A stretch of DNA of 64,000 nucleotides, taken from positions 124,001 through 188,000 of the forward strand of contig BIFP01000008.1 of assembly GCA_005402585.1 (NCBI GenBank). The letters are read 5' to 3'. Below, piece after piece: positions 1 to 7,948 of the stretch. The notes beneath the pieces were generated by a model. The model ran no database searches and was not told the origin of the DNA. It saw only the letters and a list, made by a program, of their open reading frames with translations. The translations under genes were made by a program, and so were the position numbers. How positions within the stretch are numbered: position 1 is the stretch's first letter; every line of letters starts with the position of its first letter. Source of the stretch: Micromonosporaceae bacterium KJ-029. GTDB lineage: Bacteria; Actinomycetota; Actinomycetes; Mycobacteriales; Micromonosporaceae.

Positions 1-130
1 CCATCACGAGCAGCACCAGCACCGACAGCGCCACGGTGGGCTGACGCAGGTAGGCGTACCAGGAGGACCGCTTGGTCGTTGCCGGAGCGACCGGCGGAAT
101 CGCCTGCTCGGTCAGCACGGGGGCGCTCAC
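1..130 (-). CDS. Peptide ABC transporter permease, DppC-like (N-terminal part only)
   Basis: Only the first 43 codons lie in the window; the gene runs off the left edge. It starts at GTG (complement 128-130) behind a GGGAGG ribosome site. The short hydrophilic head is followed by the beginning of a hydrophobic stretch (ALSVLVLLVM), as in DppC/OppC permeases, whose first membrane helix follows a 25-40 residue cytoplasmic tail. It lies 34 bp downstream of the DppB-like permease on the same strand, where the second permease of an oligopeptide/dipeptide importer is normally found. The family call rests mainly on this context. Confidence 0.72.
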   Translation of the reverse strand, partial: MSAPVLTEQAIPPVAPATTKRSSWYAYLRQPTVALSVLVLLVM

Positions 131-164
131 GGCACCCTCCCTTCGTTCTTGGTGGCGGGAACGC

Positions 165-1118
165 TCATAGCCGGATCCTGGGGTTGAGAACGGCGTAGAG
201 CATGTCGGTCAGCGCGTTGGCGACCACCACGGTGACGGCGAGCATGATGAACGCGCCCTGGATCACCGGGTAGTCCTGCTGGCCGACCGCCTCGTAGATC
301 AGCCGGCCGACGCCGGGGTAGGCAAAGACCGTCTCGGTCAGCACCGCGCCGCCGACCAGGGTGCCCAGTTGCAGACCCATCAGGGTCAGCGCCGGCAGGA
401 TCGCGTTGCGCAGGCCGTGCTTCCAGACCCGGCGCCGGGCCGACAGGCCACGGGCCTGCGCGGCGCGGATGTAGTCCTCACCGAGGACCTCGATCATGTT
501 GGTGCGTAGGGTCAGCGCGTACGGGCCGAGCTGCACCAGGATCAGTGACAGCACCGGCAGCACCAGGTGGTGGGCCAGGCTCAGGTAGGCCCCGACGCCC
601 CGGGTGTCCGGGTCGATCGCCCCACCGATCGGGAACCAGCCGAGCTGGGCCCCGAAGAAGACCAGTAGCAGGATGGCGACGCTGGGCACGAAGAGCGCGT
701 TCGCGCTGATGCCGAAGCCCTGGAGCGCGCGGTCGAGCCACTTGCCACGGTTGACCGCGGCGGTCACGCCGATCGGGATACCGACGGCGACGGTGAGGAC
801 GAACGCGCTGCCGGCCAGCAGCAACGTCCAGGGTAGGCGGTCGAGGATGATGTCGGTGACCGGCTGGATCTGCCGGAACGAGATGCCCAGGTTGCCCTGG
901 ACCAGCTCGCGCAGGTACGACACGTACTGCTCCCACAGCGGACGGTCCAGGCCGTACGTCTTGAGCAGGGCCGCCTGCATCTCCGGCGTCATGTCCCCCT
1001 CGACCATGAGGGTCGTGGGGTCCCCCGGCAGCAGCCGGAGCAGGAAGAACGTCGAGGTGATCGCGATCCACACGGTCAGGACGGCCTTCAGTGCCCGGCT
1101 GAGCACGAAACGCACCAC
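165..1118 (-). CDS. Peptide ABC transporter permease, DppB/OppB family
   Basis: This is a 317-residue inner-membrane permease of a nickel/dipeptide/oligopeptide importer. The N-terminal helix (about 9-30) is followed by LLPGDPTTL, typical of DppB-type permeases. Further helices lie near 98-122, 140-165, 180-205, 243-265 and 285-310. The EAA loop that contacts the ATPase is visible near residues 213-243 (EDYIRAAQARGLS, then KHGLRNAILPAL). It starts at GTG behind AAGGAGGGG. The receptor gene lies 30 bp upstream and the DppC-like permease 34 bp downstream, so it belongs to a minus-strand operon. The ATPase genes are not in the window and may lie beyond position 1. Confidence 0.93.
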   Translation of the reverse strand: MVRFVLSRALKAVLTVWIAITSTFFLLRLLPGDPTTLMVEGDMTPEMQAALLKTYGLDRPLWEQYVSYLRELVQGNLGISFRQIQPVTDIILDRLPWTLLLAGSAFVLTVAVGIPIGVTAAVNRGKWLDRALQGFGISANALFVPSVAILLLVFFGAQLGWFPIGGAIDPDTRGVGAYLSLAHHLVLPVLSLILVQLGPYALTLRTNMIEVLGEDYIRAAQARGLSARRRVWKHGLRNAILPALTLMGLQLGTLVGGAVLTETVFAYPGVGRLIYEAVGQQDYPVIQGAFIMLAVTVVVANALTDMLYAVLNPRIRL

Positions 1119-1148
1119 GGGGGACCCCTCCTTTCCCTCTGTTGGGGG

Positions 1149-2771
1149 TTACTTGACCGGGGTGACCTGGGCCAGCGAGTACGCGGTGACCATGCCGAGC
1201 AGGTCCGACGGCGACGGGGCGAAGCCGGTGAACTTGCTGGCGTTGTAGGCGAACTGGAAGTTCTCCACGTACAGCGGGGTCAGGTACGCCTGCTCGTGCA
1301 CGACCTTGTCAAGGTTCTTGATCTTGGCCTTGAACGCCTCCGGGTCGGTGGTGCCGGCCGCGTCGTTGATCAGCGTGTCCATCTCCGCCGACTCGAGCAG
1401 GTTGTAGTTGATGCCGCCCGGGTTGCTGGACAGGTAGGTGCTGCGCAGCTGGTCCATCGGGTTGTCGAACACACCCCACTGCGAGGCGTCGATGTCGTAC
1501 TCGCCGTTCTTGGTGCGGGTGAGGAAGGTGTTCCGCTCCACGCACTCGTTCTCCAGCTTGATGCCGGCCTTCGCCGCGCTCTCCCGGAAGAGCTGCACCA
1601 CGCGAGTGATGTTCGCGTTGGACTGGTCGCACGCCACGCCGAAGGACAGCTCGTCGAAGAAGCCGTCGTTGTTGGCGTCCTTGTAACCCGCCGCGGCCAA
1701 CTTGGCCTTCGCCGCCGCCGGGTCGAACGGGTACGGCTGGATCTCGGTGTTGTCGTACTCGGCGAAGATCGGCGAGATCGGACCGGCCATCTGCTGGCCG
1801 TCACCCTGCAGCACCGCGTCGATGATCGCCTTGGTGTCGACCGACATCGACAGCGCCTGCCGGACCTCCTGGTCGGCGAGGTACTTGTTCTTCATGTTGT
1901 AGGTCAGGTGCGCGAAGCCCAGCGCGCCGACCTTCGCCAGCTTGATCTTCGAATCGTTCTCGAAGGTCTTCGCCGCCGACACCGGCACCGGAGTGCCCAT
2001 CAGGTCGATGTCACCGTTGCGCAGCGCCAGCATCATCGTGTTCACGTCCGGGTAGACCCGGTACTCGACCTGGCTGACCGCGGCCTTGCCCTCGGGCGCG
2101 AGCGGGTAGTGCTCGTTGCGCTTCATCACGTAGCGCTGGCCCTTGGTCATGCTGTCCAGCACGAACGGCCCGGCACCGACCCAGTTCGAGTCGTTGGGGA
2201 ACTTGGAGAGGTCGCCGGCCTTCTCGAAGACGTGCTTCGGCACGATCGACATCCAGAAGCCGACACCCTCGGCGAACGGCGCGTACGGCTGCGAGAGCTT
2301 GAACTTGACCGTTGTCGCGTCCGGCGCCTCGATCGATTCGACCCAGGTCAGCTTCGCCGCCACGTTGCCGAGCTTGTACTCCATGATCTTCTCGGCGCTG
2401 AACTTGACGTCCTCGGCGACCACCGGCTGGCCGTCGGTCCACTTGAAGTCGTCGCGCAGCTCGAACACGGCGGTCTTGCCGTCGTCCTCGTAGCGGTACT
2501 CCTTGGCCAGCTCGGGGGCCTTCTGCGCGTTCTCGTCGATCCGCAGCAGGTGCGGGTACATCGCGTTGAGAATCCACGAGTCGGTCTTGCTCAGCGACTG
2601 CAGCGGGTTGAAGTTGCTCACGTCGGTGGTGGTGCCGATCCGCAGCACCGTGTCCGACGAGCCGCTGGAGGACGAGTTGTCCTCGTTCAGCCCACAGCCG
2701 GAAACACCCAGCGTGGCCACCACGCCGAGCGCGACAGCGAGCCGCCACCGACCCTTGACTGTCTTTTTCAC
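1149..2771 (-). CDS. Peptide ABC transporter substrate-binding lipoprotein (SBP family 5)
   Basis: The product is a 540-residue extracytoplasmic receptor for peptides or related ligands. The N-terminus has a basic run (KKTVKGRWR), a hydrophobic core and the lipobox VSGC with Cys26 as the lipidation site. The family-5 fold is indicated by LRIGTTTDVSNFNPL near the mature N-terminus, FELRDDFKWTDGQPVVAEDVKFS, and LRNGDIDLMGTP. The GTG start at 2771 was chosen over the longer reading because it has AGGAGG eight bases upstream, gives a proper signal peptide, and overlaps the dipeptidase stop as GTGA, which suggests translational coupling. The actual ligand cannot be read from sequence; the coupled dipeptidase suggests dipeptides. 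Confidence 0.93.
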   Translation of the reverse strand: MKKTVKGRWRLAVALGVVATLGVSGCGLNEDNSSSSGSSDTVLRIGTTTDVSNFNPLQSLSKTDSWILNAMYPHLLRIDENAQKAPELAKEYRYEDDGKTAVFELRDDFKWTDGQPVVAEDVKFSAEKIMEYKLGNVAAKLTWVESIEAPDATTVKFKLSQPYAPFAEGVGFWMSIVPKHVFEKAGDLSKFPNDSNWVGAGPFVLDSMTKGQRYVMKRNEHYPLAPEGKAAVSQVEYRVYPDVNTMMLALRNGDIDLMGTPVPVSAAKTFENDSKIKLAKVGALGFAHLTYNMKNKYLADQEVRQALSMSVDTKAIIDAVLQGDGQQMAGPISPIFAEYDNTEIQPYPFDPAAAKAKLAAAGYKDANNDGFFDELSFGVACDQSNANITRVVQLFRESAAKAGIKLENECVERNTFLTRTKNGEYDIDASQWGVFDNPMDQLRSTYLSSNPGGINYNLLESAEMDTLINDAAGTTDPEAFKAKIKNLDKVVHEQAYLTPLYVENFQFAYNASKFTGFAPSPSDLLGMVTAYSLAQVTPVK

Positions 2772-3970
2772 CAAACCTCCTGAAGAACCCGGATGATGTT
2801 GCCGCCGATGACCTTGGCGATCTCGTCGTCGGAGTAACCGTGCGTGACGAGCCACCCGACGATGTTGCTGAAGCACTCCGCCGGGTTCTCCATGCCGCTC
2901 ACGTACTCCACCCGCGGGTGGTCGACCACCCCGTGGGCCTTTCCGATCGCCAGGTGCTGGGTAAAGCTGTCGTGCAGCCCGACGTGGTCACCGAAGTTGG
3001 TGTCCGGGCCGAACGCCACGTGGTCGATGCCGACCAGCTCCACGCAGTACGTGAAGTGGTCCATCACCGACTCGATCGAATGGTGCGGGTGGCCCACCGA
3101 GAGGGTGGTGTGCGGAGCGGCCTCGATGCCGATCACGCCACCCCGCTCGGCGCAGGCCCGGATCACCTCGTCCGGCTTCATCCGAGGGGTGTTCCAGACC
3201 GAACGGGCACCGGCGTGGGTGATGAACACCGGAACCCGACTGGCCTCGATCACATCCAGCGAGGTCTGATCGCCGGAGTGCGAGATGTCGATGGCGATGC
3301 CGAGCTTGTTCATCCGGTCCACCGCGCGCCGCCCGAAGTGGGTCAGCCCGCCGTCGCGGTCCTCGGAGAGGCCGGATCCGAGCATGTTCGCCTGGCTGTA
3401 GGCGATGCCCATCTGGCGGACGCCGAAGCCGTAGAGGATGTCGATCCGGTCCAGCTCGTTCTCGATCATCGTGGCCGCTTCCAGACCGGCCACCAGGGCG
3501 ATCTGGCCGTTGCGCTTGGCCTCGAAGATCTCTTCCAGCGTGGTCGCCACCACCACGTGGTCCTGCTTGGCGATGTCGGCGAAGCGCAGGCCGATGTCGT
3601 AGATGACGTCGTCCCACTTCCAGGCGTGCTCGCTGGTCACGCAGCCGGTGCCGTTCATGAAGTTGTCGAAGACCGCGGTCATGCCGGAGCGGGCCAGACC
3701 CTCGAAACCGAACGAGTTGCGGCCGGTGCGGTTGTAGTCGCGCAGCTGCGTCACGTCGGCCGGCAGGATCTTCGGATGCTCGTGCAGCGAGATGGCCATG
3801 TGCTCGTGGAGCAGCCGGGTGACCCGGGCGCGCTGGTCGCTGCTGAGGCCCAGGTCGTGTTCGGGCACCCGGCCGAGCTGTGGTGCGAGTTCGAAGACCT
3901 TGTAGTCAACGGTCGGTGTCAAGTAGTCGAAGGACCGGTATCCGGCGTAGCGGGGGGCGGGTTCCTGCAC
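2768..3970 (-). CDS. Membrane dipeptidase, peptidase family M19
   Basis: This 400-residue zinc enzyme of the renal-dipeptidase family should cleave dipeptides, including L-D or D-containing ones in some members. Family marks are GLTHFGRRAVDRMNKLG (208-224), then DISHSGDQTSLDV with His231 and FITHAGARSVW with His252, plus the acidic AGLEAA (Glu163). The usual N-terminal HxD metal motif is not obvious; SLHEHPKILP stands in its place, so this is a divergent member. It starts at GTG with GAGGTGA eight bases upstream. It is the first gene of the operon, its stop overlaps the receptor start, and together they form an import-and-cleave unit. No signal peptide is evident, so it probably acts in the cytoplasm. 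Confidence 0.9.
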   Translation of the reverse strand: MQEPAPRYAGYRSFDYLTPTVDYKVFELAPQLGRVPEHDLGLSSDQRARVTRLLHEHMAISLHEHPKILPADVTQLRDYNRTGRNSFGFEGLARSGMTAVFDNFMNGTGCVTSEHAWKWDDVIYDIGLRFADIAKQDHVVVATTLEEIFEAKRNGQIALVAGLEAATMIENELDRIDILYGFGVRQMGIAYSQANMLGSGLSEDRDGGLTHFGRRAVDRMNKLGIAIDISHSGDQTSLDVIEASRVPVFITHAGARSVWNTPRMKPDEVIRACAERGGVIGIEAAPHTTLSVGHPHHSIESVMDHFTYCVELVGIDHVAFGPDTNFGDHVGLHDSFTQHLAIGKAHGVVDHPRVEYVSGMENPAECFSNIVGWLVTHGYSDDEIAKVIGGNIIRVLQEVW

Positions 3971-3994
3971 TCGTCAACTCACCTCGTCAGATCA

Positions 3995-4028
3995 GAGGCA
4001 TGAGGAATGAGGTCCGACCTCATGCCTC
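3995..4028 (-). promoter_or_regulatory. Nested palindromic operator upstream of the dipeptidase operon
   Basis: Two overlapping dyads are visible. The inner one is perfect: ATGAGGT-CCG-ACCTCAT (4007-4023). The outer one pairs GAGGCATGAGG (3995-4005) with CCTCATGCCTC (4018-4028). The half-site ATGAGG thus occurs three times. It lies 25 bp before the dipeptidase start and just downstream of a candidate promoter. The 7-3-7 form resembles GntR/FadR-type operators, but the regulator is not in the window, so this is an inference. Confidence 0.55.
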
Positions 4029-4033
4029 GTCGC

Positions 4034-4063
4034 AACGTACCGAGAGACACTCGGGTTTAGGAA
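4034..4063 (-). promoter_or_regulatory. Candidate promoter of the dipeptidase/peptide-importer operon
   Basis: On the minus strand TTCCTA (4063-4058) and TACGTT (4039-4034) are separated by 18 bp. Transcription would start near 4027, placing the palindromic operator over the first transcribed bases. The -35 is weak. The stretch 4064-4305 to its right has no gene or other structure that I can support. Confidence 0.35.
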
Positions 4064-4305
4064 CACCCCGTGACATGACCGTTATCGAAAACGCGGATAT
4101 TCCCGCAGGTCGGGACGGTTGTGCGGGGAACCGCGGCGGTCGGCTGAGCCGGATCACCCCGAACGCCCGAGGCCGGAATCTTCGAACGGAGGAGCACCAG
4201 CAAGCCGCATCGTCGACGCCACTCAACCTGGTGGTCAGACCACTAGGACCATCAACTCGACGCCCACTCCGGGGCCGCCGGACGGTCAGGGCGTCCCCCG
4301 GAACG

Positions 4306-4337
4306 ACTCAGGCCCCCTCCGTAGAGGGGGCCTGAGT
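4306..4337 (-). terminator. Hairpin terminator after tRNA-His
   Basis: Perfect 14-bp arms ACTCAGGCCCCCTC (4306-4319) and GAGGGGGCCTGAGT (4324-4337) enclose a four-base loop. It begins three bases after the encoded CCA end of tRNA-His. There is no T-run, as is common in actinobacteria. Confidence 0.8.
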
Positions 4338-4339
4338 AT

Positions 4340-4416
4340 TGGGGTGACTGATGGGAATTGAACCCACGACAACCGGGACCACAACCCGGTGCTCTGCCAA
4401 CTGAGCTACAGCCACC
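4340..4416 (-). tRNA. tRNA-His (anticodon GTG)
   Basis: Read on the minus strand the cloverleaf is complete. The acceptor stem pairs GTGGCTG with CAGTCAC, the D-arm contains AGCTCAGTTGGCAGAGC, the anticodon loop is TTGTGGT with anticodon GTG, and the T-loop is TTCAATT. The extra G at position -1 (complement 4416) and discriminator C73, both required for histidyl-tRNA identity, are encoded, as is the 3' CCA (complement 4342-4340). Confidence 0.97.
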
Positions 4417-4509
4417 ATGCCGCCGCGCCGGTCTAACGCCCGGAGCAGGTGCGGGGAAATAATACCCACACCAAGGCCGGCCGCGTCCACCGGGTTGCGA
4501 CGGGCGCGC

Positions 4510-5100
4510 TCAGAGTCCGGCGGCGATCGCCTTGGCGCTCTCCACGTCCGGTCCGGGCAGCGGGACGAAGATGGTGCGCCGGTAGTACTCCAACTCCCGG
4601 ATGCTCTCCCGGATGTCGGCCAGGGCCCGGTGGGCCAGGCCCTTCTGCGGCTGGCCGAAGTACACCCGCGGGTACCAGCGGCGACACAGTTCCTTGATCG
4701 AGGAGACGTCGATCATGCGGTAGTGCAGGTGGGCGTCGAGGCGGGGCATGTCCCGGGCGATGAATCCACGGTCGGTGGCGATCGAGTTGCCGCAGAGCGG
4801 GGCGGTACGCGGATCCTTGACGTGGCGGGTGATGTAGTCGAGCACCAGGTCCTCGGCCTCGGCCAGGGTGACCGTGGAGCGGCGTACCTCGTCTGTCAGC
4901 CCCGACTTGGCGTGCATCGTCCGGACGATCTCCGGCATCGCGTCGAGCGCCGCGTCGTCGGCGTGGATCACCACGTCCACGCCGTCGCCGAGCACGTTGA
5001 GATCGGGGTCGGTGACCAGTGCGGCGACCTCGATGAGCTTGTCGCCCCGGAGGTCGAGCCCGGTCATCTCACAGTCGATCCAGACGAGAAGATCAGCCAT
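4510..5100 (-). CDS. orn: Oligoribonuclease
   Basis: This 196-residue 3'-5' exoribonuclease of the DEDDh family degrades very short RNAs (nanoRNA, pGpG) at the end of mRNA decay. Asp9 and Glu11 sit in [10 protein letters not shown], the second Asp is in the [11 protein letters not shown] region (ExoII), and the last motif is [17 protein letters not shown] (ExoIII with its His and Asp). The length matches the family. The ATG start is immediately preceded by a TANNNT -10 element and no ribosome site, indicating a leaderless mRNA. Confidence 0.96.
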   Translation of the reverse strand: MADLLVWIDCEMTGLDLRGDKLIEVAALVTDPDLNVLGDGVDVVIHADDAALDAMPEIVRTMHAKSGLTDEVRRSTVTLAEAEDLVLDYITRHVKDPRTAPLCGNSIATDRGFIARDMPRLDAHLHYRMIDVSSIKELCRRWYPRVYFGQPQKGLAHRALADIRESIRELEYYRRTIFVPLPGPDVESAKAIAAGL

Positions 5101-5106
5101 CGGGCC

Positions 5107-5112
5107 AGCCTA
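5107..5112 (-). promoter_or_regulatory. -10 element of leaderless orn promoter
   Basis: On the minus strand TAGGCT is followed by six bases and then the orn ATG, so transcription should start at or next to the start codon. Confidence 0.5.
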
Positions 5113-5138
5113 CGCGCAGCCCAAGCCCCGTGGCTGCG

Positions 5139-5443
5139 CGCCGGGTCCTCACCTGCCCACACTGCACATACACCGGGCACCGCGACCTGACCGTGGCCGC
5201 CACCATCGCCACCCGCACCCCGGGCGGCGGACCCACCACGACAGCACCGGTCGTGCTGCCGCTGGTGGTCACGCACCGTCGAGCCGGCCGACACCTCCCC
5301 GGTACCGGCCAGCCCCGATGTGACCCCCGCCGCCCACCCGGGGCGACGCGACGGGTCAGTTGGCCAGCGGTGGCCCGCCCCACCTAAACCGGAGGGGAGT
5401 CGCTCGCCCACCACGGCGAGGATCCACAACACGCGCCGGACAC
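5139..5443 (+). pseudogene. Remnant of a TnpB (IS200/IS605 OrfB-type) C-terminal tail
   Basis: In one plus frame the sequence reads LTCPHCTYTGHRDLTVAATIATR. CPxC followed by GHRDL and AA.IATR is the second half of the C-terminal zinc ribbon of TnpB-like proteins. The frame continues with RRAGRHLPG and PAVARPT, meets a TAA stop near 5386, and then continues in the same frame with GGESLAHHGEDPQHAP, which looks like the rest of the tail. No catalytic RuvC part or element end is present, so only a decayed tail remains. This remnant and two promoters fill the stretch between orn and the next gene. The assignment is from motif memory. Confidence 0.5.
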
Positions 5444-5469
5444 CCGGTGCACGCCAGTGGACACCGCAT

Positions 5470-5475
5470 TAGGGT
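5470..5475 (+). promoter_or_regulatory. -10 element of leaderless GT87 promoter
   Basis: TAGGGT is followed by seven bases and then the GTG start at 5483. No ribosome site precedes the start. Confidence 0.5.
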
Positions 5476-5482
5476 CTTCCCC

Positions 5483-6775
5483 GTGCCCGCCGAACCCGCC
5501 ACACCCACCGTCGAGGTCGACGACCCCGGTAGCCGTACGGCGCGGCGAGTGGTGGGCGCGCTGGCGCTGGCGGGGATCCTGCCGGCGCTCTACCTGCCGG
5601 GCACGGTGCACAACTTCTTCGACCTGAAGATCTACATGTCGGCGATGGACTGGTGGGCCGCCGGCAACCCGCTCTACGACTACGTGCAGCCCGACCGGGT
5701 GCAGGGCGAGCTGTACTTCACCTATCCCCCGTTCGCCGCGTTGCTGCTGCTGCCGTTCGGCCTGCTGAAGCTGGGTGCGACCGTGGCGATCTTCACCGGG
5801 CTCACCCTGCTGGCCGTGGTGGTCACCACGAGATGGCTGCTCGACCCGGTGATCCGCCGCCACCGCCTGCCGCGCCGGTTCACCCTCGTGGTGGGGGTGC
5901 TGCTCGTGCTCGGGGTGGAGAGCACCCGCGAGACGATCACGTTCGGCCAGATCAACATGCTGCTGGTGGTGCTGATCCTGGCCGACCTGCTGTTCGCCGC
6001 ACCCCGCAACAGCCGGTGGGCCGGGGTGGGTGTCGGCCTGGCCACCGCGCTCAAGCTGTTCCCCGGCATCTTCATCGTCTACCTGCTGGCCACCCACCGC
6101 TGGCGAGCCGCGGCGGTGGCGAGCGCGACCGCCGCCGGAGCGACCCTGCTCGCCGCGGCGGTCGCGCCGGGTGACTCGTGGCGGTTCTGGACCCACGAAC
6201 TGTGGGCCACCGACCGGGTCGGCCGAACCGACTACACCGGCAACCAGTCGCTGTTCGGGCTGTTGAGCCGGATCACCGCGCCGGATGAGCCGAGCCGGCT
6301 GATCTGGCTGCCGATGGTCGCGGCCATCGTCGGGTACGGGCTGTGGCGGGCCGTACGGGCAGCCCGGGCTCGGGACGCGCTCACCGCGCTGACCCTGACC
6401 GGTCTGGTGGCGGCCCTGATCAGCCCGATCACCTGGACCCACCACATCTACTGGTTCATCCCGGCGGTGGTGATCCTGGCCGACGCGGCGTTGAGCACCG
6501 ACCCGCGCACTGTCGTCGGGGAGCGGCGGCGCCGCCGGCTGGTGGGGCTGTCCCTCGGTACCTCCGCGGTCATCGTGTACGGCGTGGTGTCCTTCTACGA
6601 CTGGGGGGTCGCCCCGTCACCTACCGACTCCGCCTGGGAGTTCCTGCTCCGCAACGCGTACGTGCTGCTCTGCCTGGTGCTGCTGGTCTTCCTGCCGGTG
6701 CGGCCCGGGGCCGACGTGCCGGTCAAGGAGTCACGCGAAGCGGACACTCTTCCCGAGGCGCCACTTCCCCGGTAA
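5483..6775 (+). CDS. GT87-family (DUF2029) polyprenol-phosphate mannosyltransferase
   Basis: This 430-residue polytopic membrane protein belongs to the GT-C glycosyltransferases. It would transfer mannose from polyprenyl-phosphate-mannose to an extracytoplasmic acceptor, as alpha-1,2-mannosyltransferases do in actinobacteria. Roughly ten hydrophobic segments are visible. The first large loop carries FFDLKIYMSAMDWWAAGNPLYDY, whose acidic DLKIY matches the catalytic loop position. Typical later motifs are YFTYPPFAALLLLPF, FGQINMLLVVLILADLL and GLATALKLFPGIFIVYLL. The GTG start at 5483 trims a 41-residue upstream extension that overlaps the TnpB remnant, and TAGGGT precedes it. It is monocistronic, ending at a bidirectional terminator. 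Confidence 0.85.
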   Translation: MPAEPATPTVEVDDPGSRTARRVVGALALAGILPALYLPGTVHNFFDLKIYMSAMDWWAAGNPLYDYVQPDRVQGELYFTYPPFAALLLLPFGLLKLGATVAIFTGLTLLAVVVTTRWLLDPVIRRHRLPRRFTLVVGVLLVLGVESTRETITFGQINMLLVVLILADLLFAAPRNSRWAGVGVGLATALKLFPGIFIVYLLATHRWRAAAVASATAAGATLLAAAVAPGDSWRFWTHELWATDRVGRTDYTGNQSLFGLLSRITAPDEPSRLIWLPMVAAIVGYGLWRAVRAARARDALTALTLTGLVAALISPITWTHHIYWFIPAVVILADAALSTDPRTVVGERRRRRLVGLSLGTSAVIVYGVVSFYDWGVAPSPTDSAWEFLLRNAYVLLCLVLLVFLPVRPGADVPVKESREADTLPEAPLPR

Positions 6776-6828
6776 TCTGGCCTCAAAGGGCGTATCCCTT
6801 CCAATGGCCACCGATATCCCCCGGTGAA

Positions 6829-6865
6829 GGGCGGCCCTCCGTGTCGGCAGCACGGAGGGCCGCCC
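6829..6865. terminator. Bidirectional terminator between convergent genes
   Basis: Perfect 15-bp arms GGGCGGCCCTCCGTG (6829-6843) and CACGGAGGGCCGCCC (6851-6865) enclose a 7-base loop between the GT87 gene (plus) and the membrane-protein gene (minus). Confidence 0.8.
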
Positions 6866-6896
6866 GCCGTCCAGGCCGTAGGGGGGCGGGAAGGGG

Positions 6897-7808
6897 TCAG
6901 CGCGGCGGGACGGTGGGGCGTGGCGACGGGGGTGGGGCGGGCAGGTCGGCGAGGGTCTCCGGCCGCGGCAGCGTGCCGATCGCGGCCCGGGTGCCGCCCG
7001 GCACGCTGCCCACCGACACGAGCTGCCGCACGGCCAGCGGGCGCGGCCCGGGCTGCGGCGGGGCGCCCAGGCCACTGAGCGAGCTGACCCCGAGCCGGCC
7101 GGCGAGCACCGGAACCTGGTCCGGCTCGACCACGAATACCACCTCGCGGGGGCGGATCGGGCGCAGCAGGACCAGCGCCGAGAGGATCACCAGCAGCATC
7201 CCGCCGGCCAGCGAGCCCCAGGTGGCCGGCGCGATCCACCCGGCCCGCAGCTCGGCACGCAGGTCCAGGGCCAGGTCGGCCTGGCCGTCGGGCCGCATCA
7301 CCACCAGGCTCAGCCGTTGACCGGCGAGGTCGTCGGGGCTCCACTCCAGTACGCCGGTACCGGCGCGTACCCAGAAGGTCTGTGCGGCGGGGCCGGCCGG
7401 GACGGTCGGTGGCGTGCCGTCCGCCGGGGTGACCTGCTCCAGCCAGACCGGCAGCGGGCCCCGGGCCAGCGCCATCCGCTCGACCACGGCGTGCGGCGCC
7501 CCCGCCAGCCAGCGCCGCGCCTCCTCGGCCGGGGCGAGCCCGACGAAGGCCGGCCCGTGCGGCGTCCGGGCGTCCAGCCGCAGCCGGGCCTGCCCGCCTC
7601 CGGCGAACGGCACCTCCTGCCGCACCAGCGCGTCGAGGTCGGTCACCACCACCGCGTGCCCCGGGGTCTGCACGGTCTCGAACCGCGCGGTGAACGTCCC
7701 GCCGGGGCCGGCATGGCCGGCCAGCAGACCGAGCGCGGCGGCGCCGAGCAGCGCGGTGGTGCCGATGGTCAGCAGCAGCATTCCGGTCAGCGCCCACACG
7801 AAACGCAT
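6897..7808 (-). CDS. Membrane protein of unknown function with extracytoplasmic domain
   Basis: I do not recognise a family. The 303-residue product has an N-terminal hydrophobic segment (about 4-30), an extracytoplasmic domain of about 170 residues, a second membrane segment near 200-220 (LAGGMLLVILSALVLL) and a Pro-rich cytoplasmic tail. The domain contains EEARRWLAGAPHAVVERM and FWVRAGTGVLEWSPDDL. The ATG at 7808 was chosen over the GTG at 7814 because GGAGGGGGG lies nine bases before it. It stands alone between two terminators, next to but probably not part of the copper genes. Confidence 0.75.
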   Translation of the reverse strand: MRFVWALTGMLLLTIGTTALLGAAALGLLAGHAGPGGTFTARFETVQTPGHAVVVTDLDALVRQEVPFAGGGQARLRLDARTPHGPAFVGLAPAEEARRWLAGAPHAVVERMALARGPLPVWLEQVTPADGTPPTVPAGPAAQTFWVRAGTGVLEWSPDDLAGQRLSLVVMRPDGQADLALDLRAELRAGWIAPATWGSLAGGMLLVILSALVLLRPIRPREVVFVVEPDQVPVLAGRLGVSSLSGLGAPPQPGPRPLAVRQLVSVGSVPGGTRAAIGTLPRPETLADLPAPPPSPRPTVPPR

Positions 7809-7903
7809 CCGCACTATCCCCCTCCGTAGCCAGATACCCGGCCGACCTTACCCAGACCGAGCGGCCGATCAGCGGATATCCACGGCACGGACGTCGAAAG
7901 CGG

Positions 7904-7935
7904 GCGGGCCCGCCGGGGATGTCCGGCAGGCCCGC
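7904..7935 (-). terminator. Hairpin terminator after ycnI
   Basis: Arms GCGGGCCCGCCGG (7904-7916) and CCGGCAGGCCCGC (7923-7935) pair with one wobble, 14 bp beyond the ycnI stop. Confidence 0.65.
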
Positions 7936-7948
7936 GAGGCGTCGACGG

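Noticed and set aside
1296..2783. Long plus-strand open frame of 495 codons opposite the peptide receptor
   Set aside because: It is antisense to a clear lipoprotein receptor and has the Arg/Val/His-rich, repetitive composition of a shadow frame in high-GC DNA.
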